A DNA stretch of 64,000 bases from Eubacterium sp. AF36-5BH (GCF_003460505.1 NZ_QTVG01000002.1:148174-212173); one strand, 5' to 3'; shown: positions 1-8,499, counted from the stretch's first letter. A program made the numbers and translations. The notes: generated by a model from the sequence alone, not told the origin.

Positions 1-41
1 CAGCATTTGATGGACTTATGCTTATAAATGATTGCAGAAAA

Positions 42-81
42 TTCCACCCCTTTAGTTCTGTGAGAACATAAAGGGGTGGAA
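42..81 (-). terminator. terminator of luxS
   Basis: An inverted repeat with a 13-bp outer stem (42-54 with 69-81) and a 5-bp inner stem, separated by one bulged base. Read on the minus strand it is followed by a short T run. It lies about 45 bases past the luxS stop, so it is probably the luxS terminator. Confidence 0.75.
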
Positions 82-127
82 AAAGTGTATTTGATTAGTT
101 TCATTTACAAAATTTGTCGAAAATAGA

Positions 128-610
128 TTAACTTTGTGGATAAATCAAATGTTCATCTGTAATATTTTCAAGAATTTCTGTGTAGTATTTGTTGCAAAGA
201 TATTTTGCCATATTAAGATTCATGTCTAAGTAGTTACCACAATCCTTAGCACATGCACCTGGCACTTCACCTTCAAAGTTTCTCATAAAGTCGAACATTT
301 CTTTCATTAAATCAACAATATCTTTTGATTCGTAATCTCCGGCTAAAACTAAATAGAAACCTGTTCTGCATCCCATTGGTCCAAAGTAAATTGTTTTGTT
401 AGAAAATTCCTTATGGTTTCTTAAAAATGTAGCGCCTAAATGCTCTATAGTGTGAACTTCCGCAGTATTCATAACCGGCTCAAAGTTAGGTTGTGTCATT
501 CTAATATCAAAAGTTGTAATAGTATTCTCACCAACTTTGTCTTTTCTTGAAACATATACTCCGGGTAATAGTTTCAAATGGTCTATTGTAAAACTCGCAA
601 TTTTTTCCAT
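128..610 (-). CDS. luxS: S-ribosylhomocysteine lyase (LuxS)
   Basis: LuxS cleaves S-ribosylhomocysteine to homocysteine and DPD, the precursor of autoinducer-2, in the cytosolic activated methyl cycle. The 160-residue length is normal for the family. The metal site is visible as His53 and His57 in the HTIEH motif plus Cys124, and the catalytic cysteine is Cys81 in GPMGC. The start has a good ribosome binding site (AGGAGG) about 7 bases upstream. The gene stands alone, with its own promoter (647-675) and terminator (42-81). No pfs or other methyl-cycle gene is adjacent. Identity is firm; whether AI-2 is used as a signal cannot be told from sequence. Confidence 0.97.
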   Translation of the reverse strand: MEKIASFTIDHLKLLPGVYVSRKDKVGENTITTFDIRMTQPNFEPVMNTAEVHTIEHLGATFLRNHKEFSNKTIYFGPMGCRTGFYLVLAGDYESKDIVDLMKEMFDFMRNFEGEVPGACAKDCGNYLDMNLNMAKYLCNKYYTEILENITDEHLIYPQS

Positions 611-646
611 AGTATGCCTCCTGATAAATAATAAATTTCTAGAAAT

Positions 647-675
647 ATATTAAATAATTGTATGAGAAAAATCAA
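647..675 (-). promoter_or_regulatory. sigma-A type promoter for luxS
   Basis: On the minus strand TTGATT (670-675), a 17-base spacer and TAATAT (647-652). It lies about 35 bases upstream of the luxS start. No SAM riboswitch-like structure is seen in the short leader. Confidence 0.6.
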
Positions 676-691
676 CCAAAATCAATTATAT

Positions 692-856
692 GTTAAGTTA
701 AGTATTAAGCAAAATCAAAGCTGTGTTAAGTTAAGTATCAAGCAAAATCAAAGCTGGGTTAAGTTAAGTATCAAGCAAAATCAAAAATGTGTTAAGCAAA
801 GTATAAGCTAAAGTCAAAGATGTATTAAACAAGCAGTGGCTAAAATAAATTTGTTT
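692..856. repeat. 33-bp tandem repeat, about four to five copies
   Basis: Near-identical units start at 692, 725 and 758; a diverged fourth starts at 791 and a decayed fifth at about 824. The core of each unit is TTAAGTTAAGTATCAAGC. The period is exactly 33, so one plus-strand frame stays open (662-811) and would encode 11-residue repeats. That frame has no convincing ribosome binding site and starts inside the luxS promoter region, so it is listed as a repeat and not as a gene. The repeat fills most of the gap between luxS and the gene at 928. Confidence 0.85.
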
Positions 857-927
857 ACATTGTAAAGGTTGTATAATAAGATATATTGCATAAGAAAAAG
901 TCTATAAATTATTTTTAGGAGAAAGTT

Positions 928-1389
928 ATGAAAAAGAAAAAAAGAATATACTTAACTATTGTGATAGTTGTTATATTGGCAATAATGTCCGGAGTTACTT
1001 ACTTACTGATTCAGAGAAAAAACACTGTAAATCAAATTGAAAAAATCGTTGAAAACTGCGCAAAAAATAAAATTGATAACAAGTTTATAAGTAATATTGA
1101 TGGAGAGAAAATTTATTACTCAATACAAAACAATTGGACTGAAGAAGGTGGGATAAATCTGAAAAAGCTAGAGTTCTATATAGAGAGAAAGAATTGGTGT
1201 AAAAACTATATTTGTATAGAGATAGATTATAAAGGAACATTGAAGAATGGACAAAACAACGAAGGATGTGAGTATTACAAAATCTATTTCAGAAAGAGGA
1301 ATAATGGTATATATATTACAAAGGTTGGTGTTTCTGTGGGTGAAGCAGGTGTTTATAGTTACGAACCGGTAAGTAGTATAGATGAATAG
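928..1389 (+). CDS. small membrane-anchored protein of unknown function
   Basis: I do not recognise this 153-residue protein. It begins with a lysine-rich stretch followed by a hydrophobic segment (about residues 8-28) that looks like an uncleaved membrane anchor. The remaining ~120 residues are polar and aromatic-rich, ending in a Gly/Val/Tyr-rich tail, and would face outside. There is no lipobox. The ribosome binding site is good (TTAGGAGAAAGTT before the ATG). The gene stands alone between the 33-bp repeat and the rsmH-like gene. Coding is likely from the start signals and composition; function is open. Confidence 0.7.
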   Translation: MKKKKRIYLTIVIVVILAIMSGVTYLLIQRKNTVNQIEKIVENCAKNKIDNKFISNIDGEKIYYSIQNNWTEEGGINLKKLEFYIERKNWCKNYICIEIDYKGTLKNGQNNEGCEYYKIYFRKRNNGIYITKVGVSVGEAGVYSYEPVSSIDE

Positions 1390-1556
1390 TAAACCGATTG
1401 TTTAAATCAAATAATTAGACAAGATAATTAAACAAAATAATAAGGTAGATAGTAAGCCAAATGGCAACCAAAGTAGTAAATTAATTAAATAAAATCAGTA
1501 GTAAGTTAAATAGTTACTGATAAACAAGAATACATTGCAAAAAAAAGGAGACCAAA

Positions 1557-2651
1557 ATGGAAAATATAAAAGAAATCAATTCTAATAACATAGATAACCA
1601 GGTTGCAAATAATCAGGACAAGCCCCACAAGCGTCGTGTAAGGTATAAGGGAACTCATCCTAGAACTTTTGCGGAAAAGTACAAGGAGCACAATCCTGAA
1701 AAATACAAGGATACAATTGAAAAAGTAATTAGCAAGGGTAGCACACCTGCGGGAATGCATATTTCTATTATGGTTCAGGAAATTCTTGATTTTCTTGAAA
1801 TAAAACCGGGACAAAAAGGCCTTGATGCAACTTTAGGCTATGGTGGTCATACGTCAAAAATGTTGGACAAGCTAGAAGGAAAAGGGCATGTGTACGGACT
1901 TGACATTGATCCTATTGAAATAGAAAAAACTAAAAAAAGGCTAAAAGACAAAGGCTTTGGGAAAGATATTTTTACAGGTGTAAATATTAACTTTAAGGAT
2001 ATTGATAAGGTAGCAGAAAAGTATGGAAAATTTGATTTTGTTTTAGCTGACTTAGGAGTATCGTCAATGCAAATTGATAATCCGGAAAGAGGCTTTACTT
2101 ACAAATATGAAGGACCGCTTGATTTAAGGCTGAATCCAAATCAGGGAATTTCTGCAGCAGAACGTATTAATACAATTTCAATGGATGAATTGGAAGGTAT
2201 GCTTATTGAAAATTCAGACGAACCTTATGCTTACGAAATTGCAAAAACAGTTGTTGAAGAAAGAAGAAAAAAGAAAATCGAAACAACAACTCAGTTAAAA
2301 GATATTATTGAGAAGGCTTTGATTTACCTACCTAAAAAAGAAAGGGAGGAAGCTGTCAAGAAAAGTTGCGCAAGAACATTTCAGGCACTTAGAATTGATG
2401 TTAATAATGAATTTGAAGTTTTATATGATTTTCTGGAAAAATTGCCGGAGGTTTTGGCACCAAATGGTAGAGTAGCAATACTCACATTCCATTCAGGAGA
2501 AGACAGATTGGTGAAAAAGTCATTTAAGGCTCTAAAAAAACAAGGTGTTTACAGTGATGTGGCAAGAGATGTAATAAGACCGGGAAAGGCTGAATGCAAC
2601 AGAAACCCAAGAGCAAAGTCGACAAAAATGCGCTGGGCAATTAAGAAGTAA
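1557..2651 (+). CDS. rsmH: 16S rRNA (cytosine-N4)-methyltransferase, RsmH/MraW type
   Basis: RsmH methylates N4 of cytosine 1402 in 16S rRNA using SAM. The SAM-binding segment is visible at about residue 90 (DATLGYGGHTS), followed by DFVLADLGVSSMQID, a DLRLNP stretch, CARTFQALRI and an ILTFHSGEDRLVK motif, all typical of the family. At 364 residues it is about 50 longer than the usual 310; the excess is a basic, low-complexity N-terminal extension (residues 1-65). It is not next to ftsL, pbp or other dcw genes, where mraW normally lies, so it could be a second copy. An AAAGGAG motif supports the start. Confidence 0.88.
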   Translation: MENIKEINSNNIDNQVANNQDKPHKRRVRYKGTHPRTFAEKYKEHNPEKYKDTIEKVISKGSTPAGMHISIMVQEILDFLEIKPGQKGLDATLGYGGHTSKMLDKLEGKGHVYGLDIDPIEIEKTKKRLKDKGFGKDIFTGVNINFKDIDKVAEKYGKFDFVLADLGVSSMQIDNPERGFTYKYEGPLDLRLNPNQGISAAERINTISMDELEGMLIENSDEPYAYEIAKTVVEERRKKKIETTTQLKDIIEKALIYLPKKEREEAVKKSCARTFQALRIDVNNEFEVLYDFLEKLPEVLAPNGRVAILTFHSGEDRLVKKSFKALKKQGVYSDVARDVIRPGKAECNRNPRAKSTKMRWAIKK

Positions 2652-2882
2652 AGGTTATAAAAGTATTAATGTATTCTATATTTGACGTTCAAATATTTAA
2701 AACTTAATTTGCGAACATTTTAATATCATAATATCGAAAAATAATTTGCAGGTAAAAAGCTTTGTAATTGTAGTAATTAAAGAACTGGTTCTGTACTTTT
2801 TTCTATACAATTTATTACAAAAGTGATACAATACAATGGTATGTTAAATAATGAACAAACAATATATTCAAGGAGAAAAAAT

Positions 2883-3887
2883 ATGCTAGGAGATAAGAAA
2901 GTTTCATATAGTGCCATGCAGTCAACAGGCACACTTACATTAGGAAATTATTTAGGAGCTCTTGACAACTGGTTAAAGATGCAGGAAGAATATGAGTGCT
3001 TTTATGCAATTGCAGATTTACATTCATTAACTGTAAGACAGAATCCTGCAGAACTTAGAAAGAGAGCAAGAGATTTATATACATTATATATTGCAGCAGG
3101 ATTAGATCCTGAGAAGAACTGTATTTACTTCCAATCACATGTATCTGCACATGCAGAGCTTGCATGGATTTTAGATTGCTTCACATACATGGGTGAACTT
3201 AACCGTATGACACAGTTTAAGGACAAGGCTGCAAAGCATGCTGACAATATTAATGCAGGATTATTTACATATCCGTCACTTATGGCAGCAGATATTTTAT
3301 TGTATCAGGCAGATGTTGTTCCTGTAGGTGTTGACCAGAAGCAGCATTTAGAGTTGACAAGAGATATTGCTACAAGATTTAATGGAATTTACGGTGATGT
3401 ATTTACAATTCCTGAACCATATATTGGAAAGTCAACAGCAAAAATTATGAGTCTTCAGGATCCATCAAGAAAAATGTCAAAATCAGACGAGAATCCAAAT
3501 GCAAGTATTTTGCTTATGGATGATCCTGACACAATTATCAGAAAGTTCAAGAGAGCTGTTACAGATTCAGATATGGAAATCAGATATTCTGATGACAAGC
3601 CTGGAATTCAGAACTTAATTAACATTTATTCATGTATTACAGGAAAGACTATTGAAGAAGTTGAAAAAGAATTTGACGGAAAAGGTTATGGCGAGTTTAA
3701 GTTAGCAGTAGGTGAATCAGTTGCAGACAGACTTAAACCATTACAGGACAGATTCTATGAAATTCAGAAAGACAAAGCATATCTTAATGGTGTTATAAAA
3801 GAAAATGACGAAAAGGCTGCATATTTTGCAAACAAAACATTAAGAAAAGTTCAGAAGAAAGTCGGACTTACAGAAAAAATCAGATAA
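2883..3887 (+). CDS. trpS: tryptophanyl-tRNA synthetase
   Basis: TrpRS charges tRNA-Trp with tryptophan. This class I enzyme shows the degenerate HIGH region as TGTLTLGNYLGAL (residues 15-27) and a perfect KMSKS at 197-201. The 334-residue length fits the family. I place the start at 2883 because AAGGAG lies about 7 bases upstream; an in-frame upstream ATG at 2823 would add 20 residues and lacks a comparable site. No T-box (no conserved 14-base T-box motif) is seen in the 230-base upstream gap. The stop overlaps the next start by one base, so the HAD gene behind it is translationally coupled. Confidence 0.96.
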   Translation: MLGDKKVSYSAMQSTGTLTLGNYLGALDNWLKMQEEYECFYAIADLHSLTVRQNPAELRKRARDLYTLYIAAGLDPEKNCIYFQSHVSAHAELAWILDCFTYMGELNRMTQFKDKAAKHADNINAGLFTYPSLMAADILLYQADVVPVGVDQKQHLELTRDIATRFNGIYGDVFTIPEPYIGKSTAKIMSLQDPSRKMSKSDENPNASILLMDDPDTIIRKFKRAVTDSDMEIRYSDDKPGIQNLINIYSCITGKTIEEVEKEFDGKGYGEFKLAVGESVADRLKPLQDRFYEIQKDKAYLNGVIKENDEKAAYFANKTLRKVQKKVGLTEKIR

Positions 3888-4576
3888 TGATAAAAAATAT
3901 ATTATTAGATTTAGATGATACAATTTTAGATTTTAAAAAGTGCGAGCATGTAGCATTGGATAAGGCTTTAACAGTTCTTGGAGTGCCACATGATGAAAGT
4001 ACGATTAAGCTTTATAGCAAGATAAATGATCTTCATTGGAAAAAGTTGGAAACAGGAGAACTGACAAGAAATCAGGTACTTCTAGGCAGATTTGAGATGC
4101 TGTTTGAGAAGATAGGTGTTCAGTGTTCAGGGCAAAAAGCTTGGGAAACATACGAAGAAATGTTAAGTAATCAGTATTTCTTTGTGGCTGGAGCAGTAGA
4201 GCTGTTGGAGAATTTAAAAGACAAATATAATTTATACATAGTTTCCAACGGAACCGCTTCAGTTCAGGATAGAAGAATAGCCGGAGCCCACTTAGACAAA
4301 TATTTTAAGAAAATATTTATTTCGCAAAGAGTTGGAATAAACAAGCCGGACATTAGATTTTTTGAAAGATGTTTTGCTGAGATTCCTAATCTAAATAAAG
4401 ATGAAACAATTATCGTGGGCGACAGCTTAAGTTCAGACATACAGGGTGGAATAAATGCAGGTATTAAAACATGCTGGTACAATCCACATAATCTAACCAC
4501 ACCTGACAATATGAAAATCAATTATGTTATAGGCAACTTAGAAGAATTGTATGATGTTCTAAAAAAAGAAAAATAA
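3887..4576 (+). CDS. HAD-family phosphatase, YjjG-like nucleotidase
   Basis: A 229-residue haloacid dehalogenase-type hydrolase. Motif I is DLDDT (nucleophile Asp8, acid/base Asp10), motif II is IVSNGT, the motif III lysine is in NKPD and motif IV is VGDSLSSD. An alpha-helical cap lies between motifs I and II (about residues 15-95), as in subfamily I HADs. The N-terminal pattern resembles YjjG, a house-cleaning pyrimidine nucleotidase; the substrate is inferred from resemblance only. It overlaps the trpS stop (TAATG). Other phosphatases of the same fold cannot be excluded. Confidence 0.82.
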   Translation: MIKNILLDLDDTILDFKKCEHVALDKALTVLGVPHDESTIKLYSKINDLHWKKLETGELTRNQVLLGRFEMLFEKIGVQCSGQKAWETYEEMLSNQYFFVAGAVELLENLKDKYNLYIVSNGTASVQDRRIAGAHLDKYFKKIFISQRVGINKPDIRFFERCFAEIPNLNKDETIIVGDSLSSDIQGGINAGIKTCWYNPHNLTTPDNMKINYVIGNLEELYDVLKKEK

Positions 4577-4644
4577 AGAATTATTTCCTAGTGGAATATT
4601 TTATAGGTAATAGGAATTTCAGAGAAATTTTATATTACTTACAT

Positions 4645-4771
4645 AAAAAACATTAAGTATTTATTGAATGACCAAAAGTTAAATTGGTAATAAAAGTTAA
4701 ACTTGTAATATAAGTTTAACTTGAAACATAACAGTTTAAAGGTTGATTCAAAGAAATACTTAATGTTTTTT
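4645..4771. repeat. 127-bp foldback element between convergent genes
   Basis: An 18-bp perfect inverted repeat (4645-4662 with 4754-4771) begins with AAAAAACATTAAG and ends with CTTAATGTTTTTT, so each strand ends in a T run. Pairing continues imperfectly inward (TTGAATGACC with GGTTGATTCAA), and a separate 11-bp hairpin sits in the middle (4694-4704 with 4712-4722). It separates convergent genes and probably ends transcription both ways. The right arm overlaps the stop codon of the minus-strand gene. The size and nested form would also fit a small non-autonomous mobile element. Confidence 0.75.
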
Positions 4772-5422
4772 TGCTTTTAAATTGCTTAAAAATTTATCTG
4801 CAAAAACAATAATAGTATTAACCGCCAGAAATATAACGGTAATTACCACAATGTAGAGTAAACACTTTCTCATACCCAAACAGTCATAATTTAGAAAGAA
4901 GTATGGGTATTTAGGTACATTTCTAAATTCTTCCGGTGTGTTACAGGCACATCTTGTAAAAAATGCGAAAATATATACTAATGGGAAAGCAAGCCAACTG
5001 AAAATATAACTCCATTTAAATAATCCCTTGGGCTGGAATATAAGCCAGTCAAAAACAAACATAAACGGCACAATATAGTGGGCGATGATGCTTTCCACAG
5101 GTAAGCCAAGAGGTGTCATAGTGTCTTGTTGCAATATTATTTTATGTTCTGAAAAATGATAAATTAAAAATGTACATGTAATGCAGGACAGTGCCATGCC
5201 CTTAAAATAAATTAAAAGAGTAGAGCGGGTATTCTTTTTTGTAAAATGTTTAATTAAAAGAACACTCATAAATACGGCACAGAAAATATTGCTCCACAAT
5301 GTAAAAAAACTAAATTCGTGAACATTAACATCCCTGTCATTAATGTCAAAATGAATGGCGATTCCTGTAATTGATATGATTATAAATAAAATTCTGTAAA
5401 TTAACTCAAATCTTTTTTTCAT
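4760..5422 (-). CDS. polytopic membrane protein, Pr6Pr-like
   Basis: A 220-residue integral membrane protein with about six hydrophobic helices, the first at residues 5-25. The pattern FTLWSNIFCAV near residue 40, together with the short loops and six-helix size, resembles the Pr6Pr / FAR-17a/AIG1-like family, whose bacterial role is not well defined. I choose the start at 5422 because AGGAG lies 10 bases upstream; the open frame continues 33 codons further but that part is poor in coding character. The ribosome binding site lies inside a 30-bp palindrome (5432-5461). Family assignment is moderate; function is unknown. Confidence 0.72.
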   Translation of the reverse strand: MKKRFELIYRILFIIISITGIAIHFDINDRDVNVHEFSFFTLWSNIFCAVFMSVLLIKHFTKKNTRSTLLIYFKGMALSCITCTFLIYHFSEHKIILQQDTMTPLGLPVESIIAHYIVPFMFVFDWLIFQPKGLFKWSYIFSWLAFPLVYIFAFFTRCACNTPEEFRNVPKYPYFFLNYDCLGMRKCLLYIVVITVIFLAVNTIIVFADKFLSNLKAKKH

Positions 5423-5431
5423 AAAACAAAC

Positions 5432-5461
5432 ACTCCTGATAATAATATTATTACCAGGAGT
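5432..5461 (-). promoter_or_regulatory. 30-bp palindrome covering the ribosome binding site
   Basis: The sequence ACTCCTG-ATAATAATATTATTAC-CAGGAGT is a palindrome with a single non-Watson-Crick pair. In the mRNA of the membrane-protein gene it folds so that AGGAG pairs with the upstream CUCCU, which would hide the ribosome binding site. It could instead be a dimeric repressor operator. Confidence 0.7.
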
Positions 5462-5699
5462 ATGAAAAAAACATTTGTAAAATATTTCATTGTTAATTGC
5501 GTGTTTTAAAATCTCAAACACTTTTATAGATTAAAAAACATGTTTGAGTAATATGTTAAAAAATCTAATATATTTAAACTATTATATTAAAATTATTATA
5601 TTTAATCTAATATATTTAAATTATTATATTGTTGTAGTTTTTACGATTACAGATTTTACATAACTATAGTTTGCGTATGAACATTTGTGTATGAACAAA

Positions 5700-7187
5700 T
5701 TAAGTTCCCAAATAAGAGAAATGCATGTAGTCTTTTCTGTTGCCCCAAAAGCCTCTTTCAAAGCCATACTTATTTAAAATTTTTACAAGCGGGCATTTTA
5801 GTGGAATTGAATATTTGCTTTTTTTAGGTTTCCAAAAAGAACCTGCTAAAATCTGACCGTTGTCAATCATATAGTTTTCATTTGAATTAATATCAAAGGC
5901 TGTGCCGATACAGTGTTCAGAGGCTGAGCCGTTTCCACGCCAGTTGTAGCAACCAATGTCGTGAATAGGAAAACGTTCCTTTGTTTTGTAAATTTCTTTA
6001 AACATTTTTTTTACAGAAGGTGCCAGTCCCTTGTTCACCGTAACATAAAAATGTCTTGTATATTTTTTGCCACCGGTTGTTCTGTCCCAAACCTTAATTC
6101 TAACTGTTTTCATATTTTTATTTGCAATTTTTGAAGTTTTGTACCAGGCAGTTTTACTGTTGCCAAACAGTCTTTGTATACGACTGTCATAAGGTTCATT
6201 TTCAAAAGAGTAGTAGTTACAGTATTTTTCATAATAGCCGGGTTCAACGCTTAGAAGCATTTTTCCGGAAACTGTTTTATAGCTGTAAACCTTGTAATAA
6301 TAGGCTTTGCCGTTTTTTACTTTTTTATGAGTGTAGTGTAATTTGTTGTTACCCTTTAAGGTGGCAAGCTTTTTGTATTTGCCATTGTATTTTGTTGAAT
6401 AATAAATTACATAACCGTTACCATCTGAAATTTTCTTCCAGTAAAGAGTGTTGGTCTTTGGTTTTTTTGAATATGTAGTAGTAATTTTTGCACTGTCAGT
6501 TCGAACCTGGGCATATTTTACTGTAGAAAAATTACTGTAATATTTTACATTGTCATAAGTTACATAAGCACGTATTTTATAGTAATAGGTTTTACCAACT
6601 GTAAGTTTTTTATTTGTGTAACTGTAAGGTGCCATATAGTAATCAAAAGAGGTAGTCTTTACGGTTTTTATTAATGAATAACTTCCATTTGAAGTGGTGC
6701 TTCTGTAAACTTCGTAGCCTTGTGAGTCCTTTGTCCCGTTCCAGCTAAGTGTTATGCCATGAGACTTAACGGCAGTTGCTGTTTTTAATGTTGGTACAGC
6801 AAGAGGTGTAAAAACATCTTCTACGAAAATTGCCTCGCTTGTTTGCAAATCATCATTTTCATCGAAATATACTGTCTCGATTTTATAAAAATAATGCACG
6901 CCGGCACTGAAATTATAATCAGTATAATAAGGGAAATAGCTTTGTGACAATAACTGATAGTCGCCGTCCTTAGAAGTGGCTCTGTAAATATTAAAGTAGT
7001 AGTAATCATCATCACTAACATGCCATTGTAGTTCAACTGAGTCTGCAGTCTTATTTACATTGTCAATAACTGGCTGATAGTTTGTGGATAATGTGTCAGC
7101 AAAAACATTAACATTAAAAATAAAAGCAATATTAAATAGTAATGTGACAATGAAAAGCCCGACTAAACTATATTGTTTCTTTTTCAT
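5700..7187 (-). CDS. secreted FN3-repeat protein with M15 D,D-carboxypeptidase-like domain
   Basis: A 495-residue exported protein. Residues 1-30 are a signal peptide (KKKQY, hydrophobic core, VFADT). Three fibronectin type III-like repeats follow (about 35-125, 130-225, 230-315), rich in YYYKIRAY-like strands. The C-terminal ~110 residues carry the VanY/peptidase M15 zinc site: SEHCIGTAFDIN (His, Asp) and the later MHFSY histidine. Such domains trim D-Ala peptides of peptidoglycan. I start at the second ATG (7187) because AAGGAG lies 8 bases before it and only 2 before the ATG at 7193. It lies alone and is probably wall-associated. Its FN3 repeats resemble those of the glucosaminidase at 12876. 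Confidence 0.85.
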   Translation of the reverse strand: MKKKQYSLVGLFIVTLLFNIAFIFNVNVFADTLSTNYQPVIDNVNKTADSVELQWHVSDDDYYYFNIYRATSKDGDYQLLSQSYFPYYTDYNFSAGVHYFYKIETVYFDENDDLQTSEAIFVEDVFTPLAVPTLKTATAVKSHGITLSWNGTKDSQGYEVYRSTTSNGSYSLIKTVKTTSFDYYMAPYSYTNKKLTVGKTYYYKIRAYVTYDNVKYYSNFSTVKYAQVRTDSAKITTTYSKKPKTNTLYWKKISDGNGYVIYYSTKYNGKYKKLATLKGNNKLHYTHKKVKNGKAYYYKVYSYKTVSGKMLLSVEPGYYEKYCNYYSFENEPYDSRIQRLFGNSKTAWYKTSKIANKNMKTVRIKVWDRTTGGKKYTRHFYVTVNKGLAPSVKKMFKEIYKTKERFPIHDIGCYNWRGNGSASEHCIGTAFDINSNENYMIDNGQILAGSFWKPKKSKYSIPLKCPLVKILNKYGFERGFWGNRKDYMHFSYLGT

Positions 7188-7295
7188 TTTCATATCTCCT
7201 TGTAAAATATTTTAGGCATAAACATACCCTGTCTACAAGTTTACCATAAAAGATGATTTTATAATAGAAAATAATATTTTATAACAGAAAATCAT

Positions 7296-7324
7296 TTGAA
7301 GAAAGAAAATAAATATTGTATAAT
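7296..7324 (+). promoter_or_regulatory. sigma-A type promoter for the 7.4-16.9 kb operon
   Basis: TTGAAG (7296-7301), 17-base spacer, TATAAT (7319-7324). It lies about 70 bases before the GNAT gene and is the only clear promoter seen before the run of seven tightly spaced plus-strand genes ending at 16872. Confidence 0.7.
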
Positions 7325-7395
7325 ATATTGGTTAAAGTGGCTTTTTGCGTTCTGACGTTGGAAAGCTTAGACTTACTTAATGGAAAAGAGATATT

Positions 7396-7809
7396 ATGAT
7401 TTTAAAAACTAATCAATTGGACATAGATACATATTTAAAGTTAAGAGAAAAAGTAAACTGGAAGAAATTGACCAAAACTCAGGCAGAAGCAGCAATAAAG
7501 GGGAGTCTTTATACAGTAGTGGCTTATGAAGATAATGAGCCTGTAGGCATGGGAAGAATTGTAGGTGACGGGGCAGTAATCTGCTATATACAGGACCTTA
7601 TAGTTGTTCCTGAATATCAGAAAAAAGGCATGGGACATGCAATTATTACTAAGCTTATTGATTATGTAAAGGAAATAAAGTTAAGTGACACAGAGATAAT
7701 GCTTGATTTAATGTGTGCAAGAGGCAGAGAAAACTTTTATAAGAAGGAAGGCTTTATTTCAAGACCTAATGATAAGTTAGGTCCGGGAATGATTATGTAC
7801 ATAAAATAG
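7396..7809 (+). CDS. GNAT-family N-acetyltransferase
   Basis: A 137-residue acyl-CoA acetyltransferase. The acetyl-CoA loop is visible as VVPEYQKKGMGHAII (V-x-x-x-x-Q-x-x-G-x-G/A), preceded by the strand ICYIQDLIV. The C-terminal part (ARGRENFYKKEGFI) is the usual GNAT motif B end. The substrate is unknown; small GNATs act on amines, antibiotics or protein N-termini. First gene of a probable operon, 21 bases before the phosphatase gene. Confident in family only. Confidence 0.9.
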   Translation: MILKTNQLDIDTYLKLREKVNWKKLTKTQAEAAIKGSLYTVVAYEDNEPVGMGRIVGDGAVICYIQDLIVVPEYQKKGMGHAIITKLIDYVKEIKLSDTEIMLDLMCARGRENFYKKEGFISRPNDKLGPGMIMYIK

Positions 7810-7830
7810 AATTTTGGAAGGAGTAAGATT

Positions 7831-8499
7831 ATGAATATTTACTTAATAAGACATGGTAGACAAAACAGTACATTATGTAATGTAGATGTGGAACTTTCAA
7901 AAGAAGGTAGAGAGCAGGCTGATTTATTAGGAAAAAGACTTGCAGAAAATGATTATGGCATAGAAGCTGTTTATTCAAGTCAGCTTATTAGAGCAAAAGA
8001 GACAGCAGATATAATTAATTCTCATTTGAATAAAAAGAGAGTAATAGATGAAAGATGGCAGGAAGCAAACTTTGGCGGTATGACAGGACTTGAGAATTCT
8101 GTTATTAAAGAAAAATATCAGGATTTTCTTTCTAAGAGAGTCTTAATGGAAGAAGATTTGCCATATCCTGACGGTGGTGAAAACTGTGAAATGGTGTTTA
8201 ACAGAGTAATGGAAGCACTAAAGGATTTAACAAAGGAACCATACGAAAATGTATGCGTTGTAACTCATGGTGGAGTTTTAAGAGCTTTGCTTACAGGAAT
8301 TATGGGAGCTGATTATTGTAAATGGCTTACATACGGAAGACAAATTGAAAATAGCAGTATCACTCACATTATGTATGATGAAAAAATGAAAACTTTCCAT
8401 ATTGAAAGATTTAATGATTTTGCACATTTGGAAGGAAAAGATTATTTAATGAGAAAGCATTTTGGAACAGGTTTTTTCAGAATGCAGAAAGATAAATAA
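7831..8499 (+). CDS. histidine phosphatase family protein
   Basis: A 222-residue member of the phosphoglycerate mutase-like superfamily. The phosphohistidine motif is LIRHGRQNS (Arg7-His8-Gly9), a second arginine occurs in SSQLIRAKETA, and the late histidine in VVTHGGVLRA completes the active site. The C-terminal 40 residues are an extra lid/tail. It is likely a cytosolic phosphatase and not a glycolytic mutase; the substrate is unknown. A good ribosome binding site (GGAAGGAG) precedes the ATG. It sits between the GNAT gene and parE with 21-base gaps on both sides. Confidence 0.9.
   Translation: MNIYLIRHGRQNSTLCNVDVELSKEGREQADLLGKRLAENDYGIEAVYSSQLIRAKETADIINSHLNKKRVIDERWQEANFGGMTGLENSVIKEKYQDFLSKRVLMEEDLPYPDGGENCEMVFNRVMEALKDLTKEPYENVCVVTHGGVLRALLTGIMGADYCKWLTYGRQIENSSITHIMYDEKMKTFHIERFNDFAHLEGKDYLMRKHFGTGFFRMQKDK

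Noticed and set aside
692..856. Possible CRISPR array
   Set aside because: The 33-bp units are directly abutting with no unique spacers, and no cas gene is present.
1506..1814. Minus-strand frame with hydrophobic stretches overlapping the start of rsmH
   Set aside because: It overlaps a well-supported gene, lacks start signals and its hydrophobicity comes from the complement of Lys/Asn-rich codons.
2652..2882. T-box riboswitch upstream of trpS
   Set aside because: The conserved T-box sequence, specifier loop context and following terminator hairpin are all absent.
6122..6478. Plus-strand Cys/Phe-rich frame within the FN3/M15 gene
   Set aside because: It is antisense to a conserved secreted protein and has no ribosome binding site.
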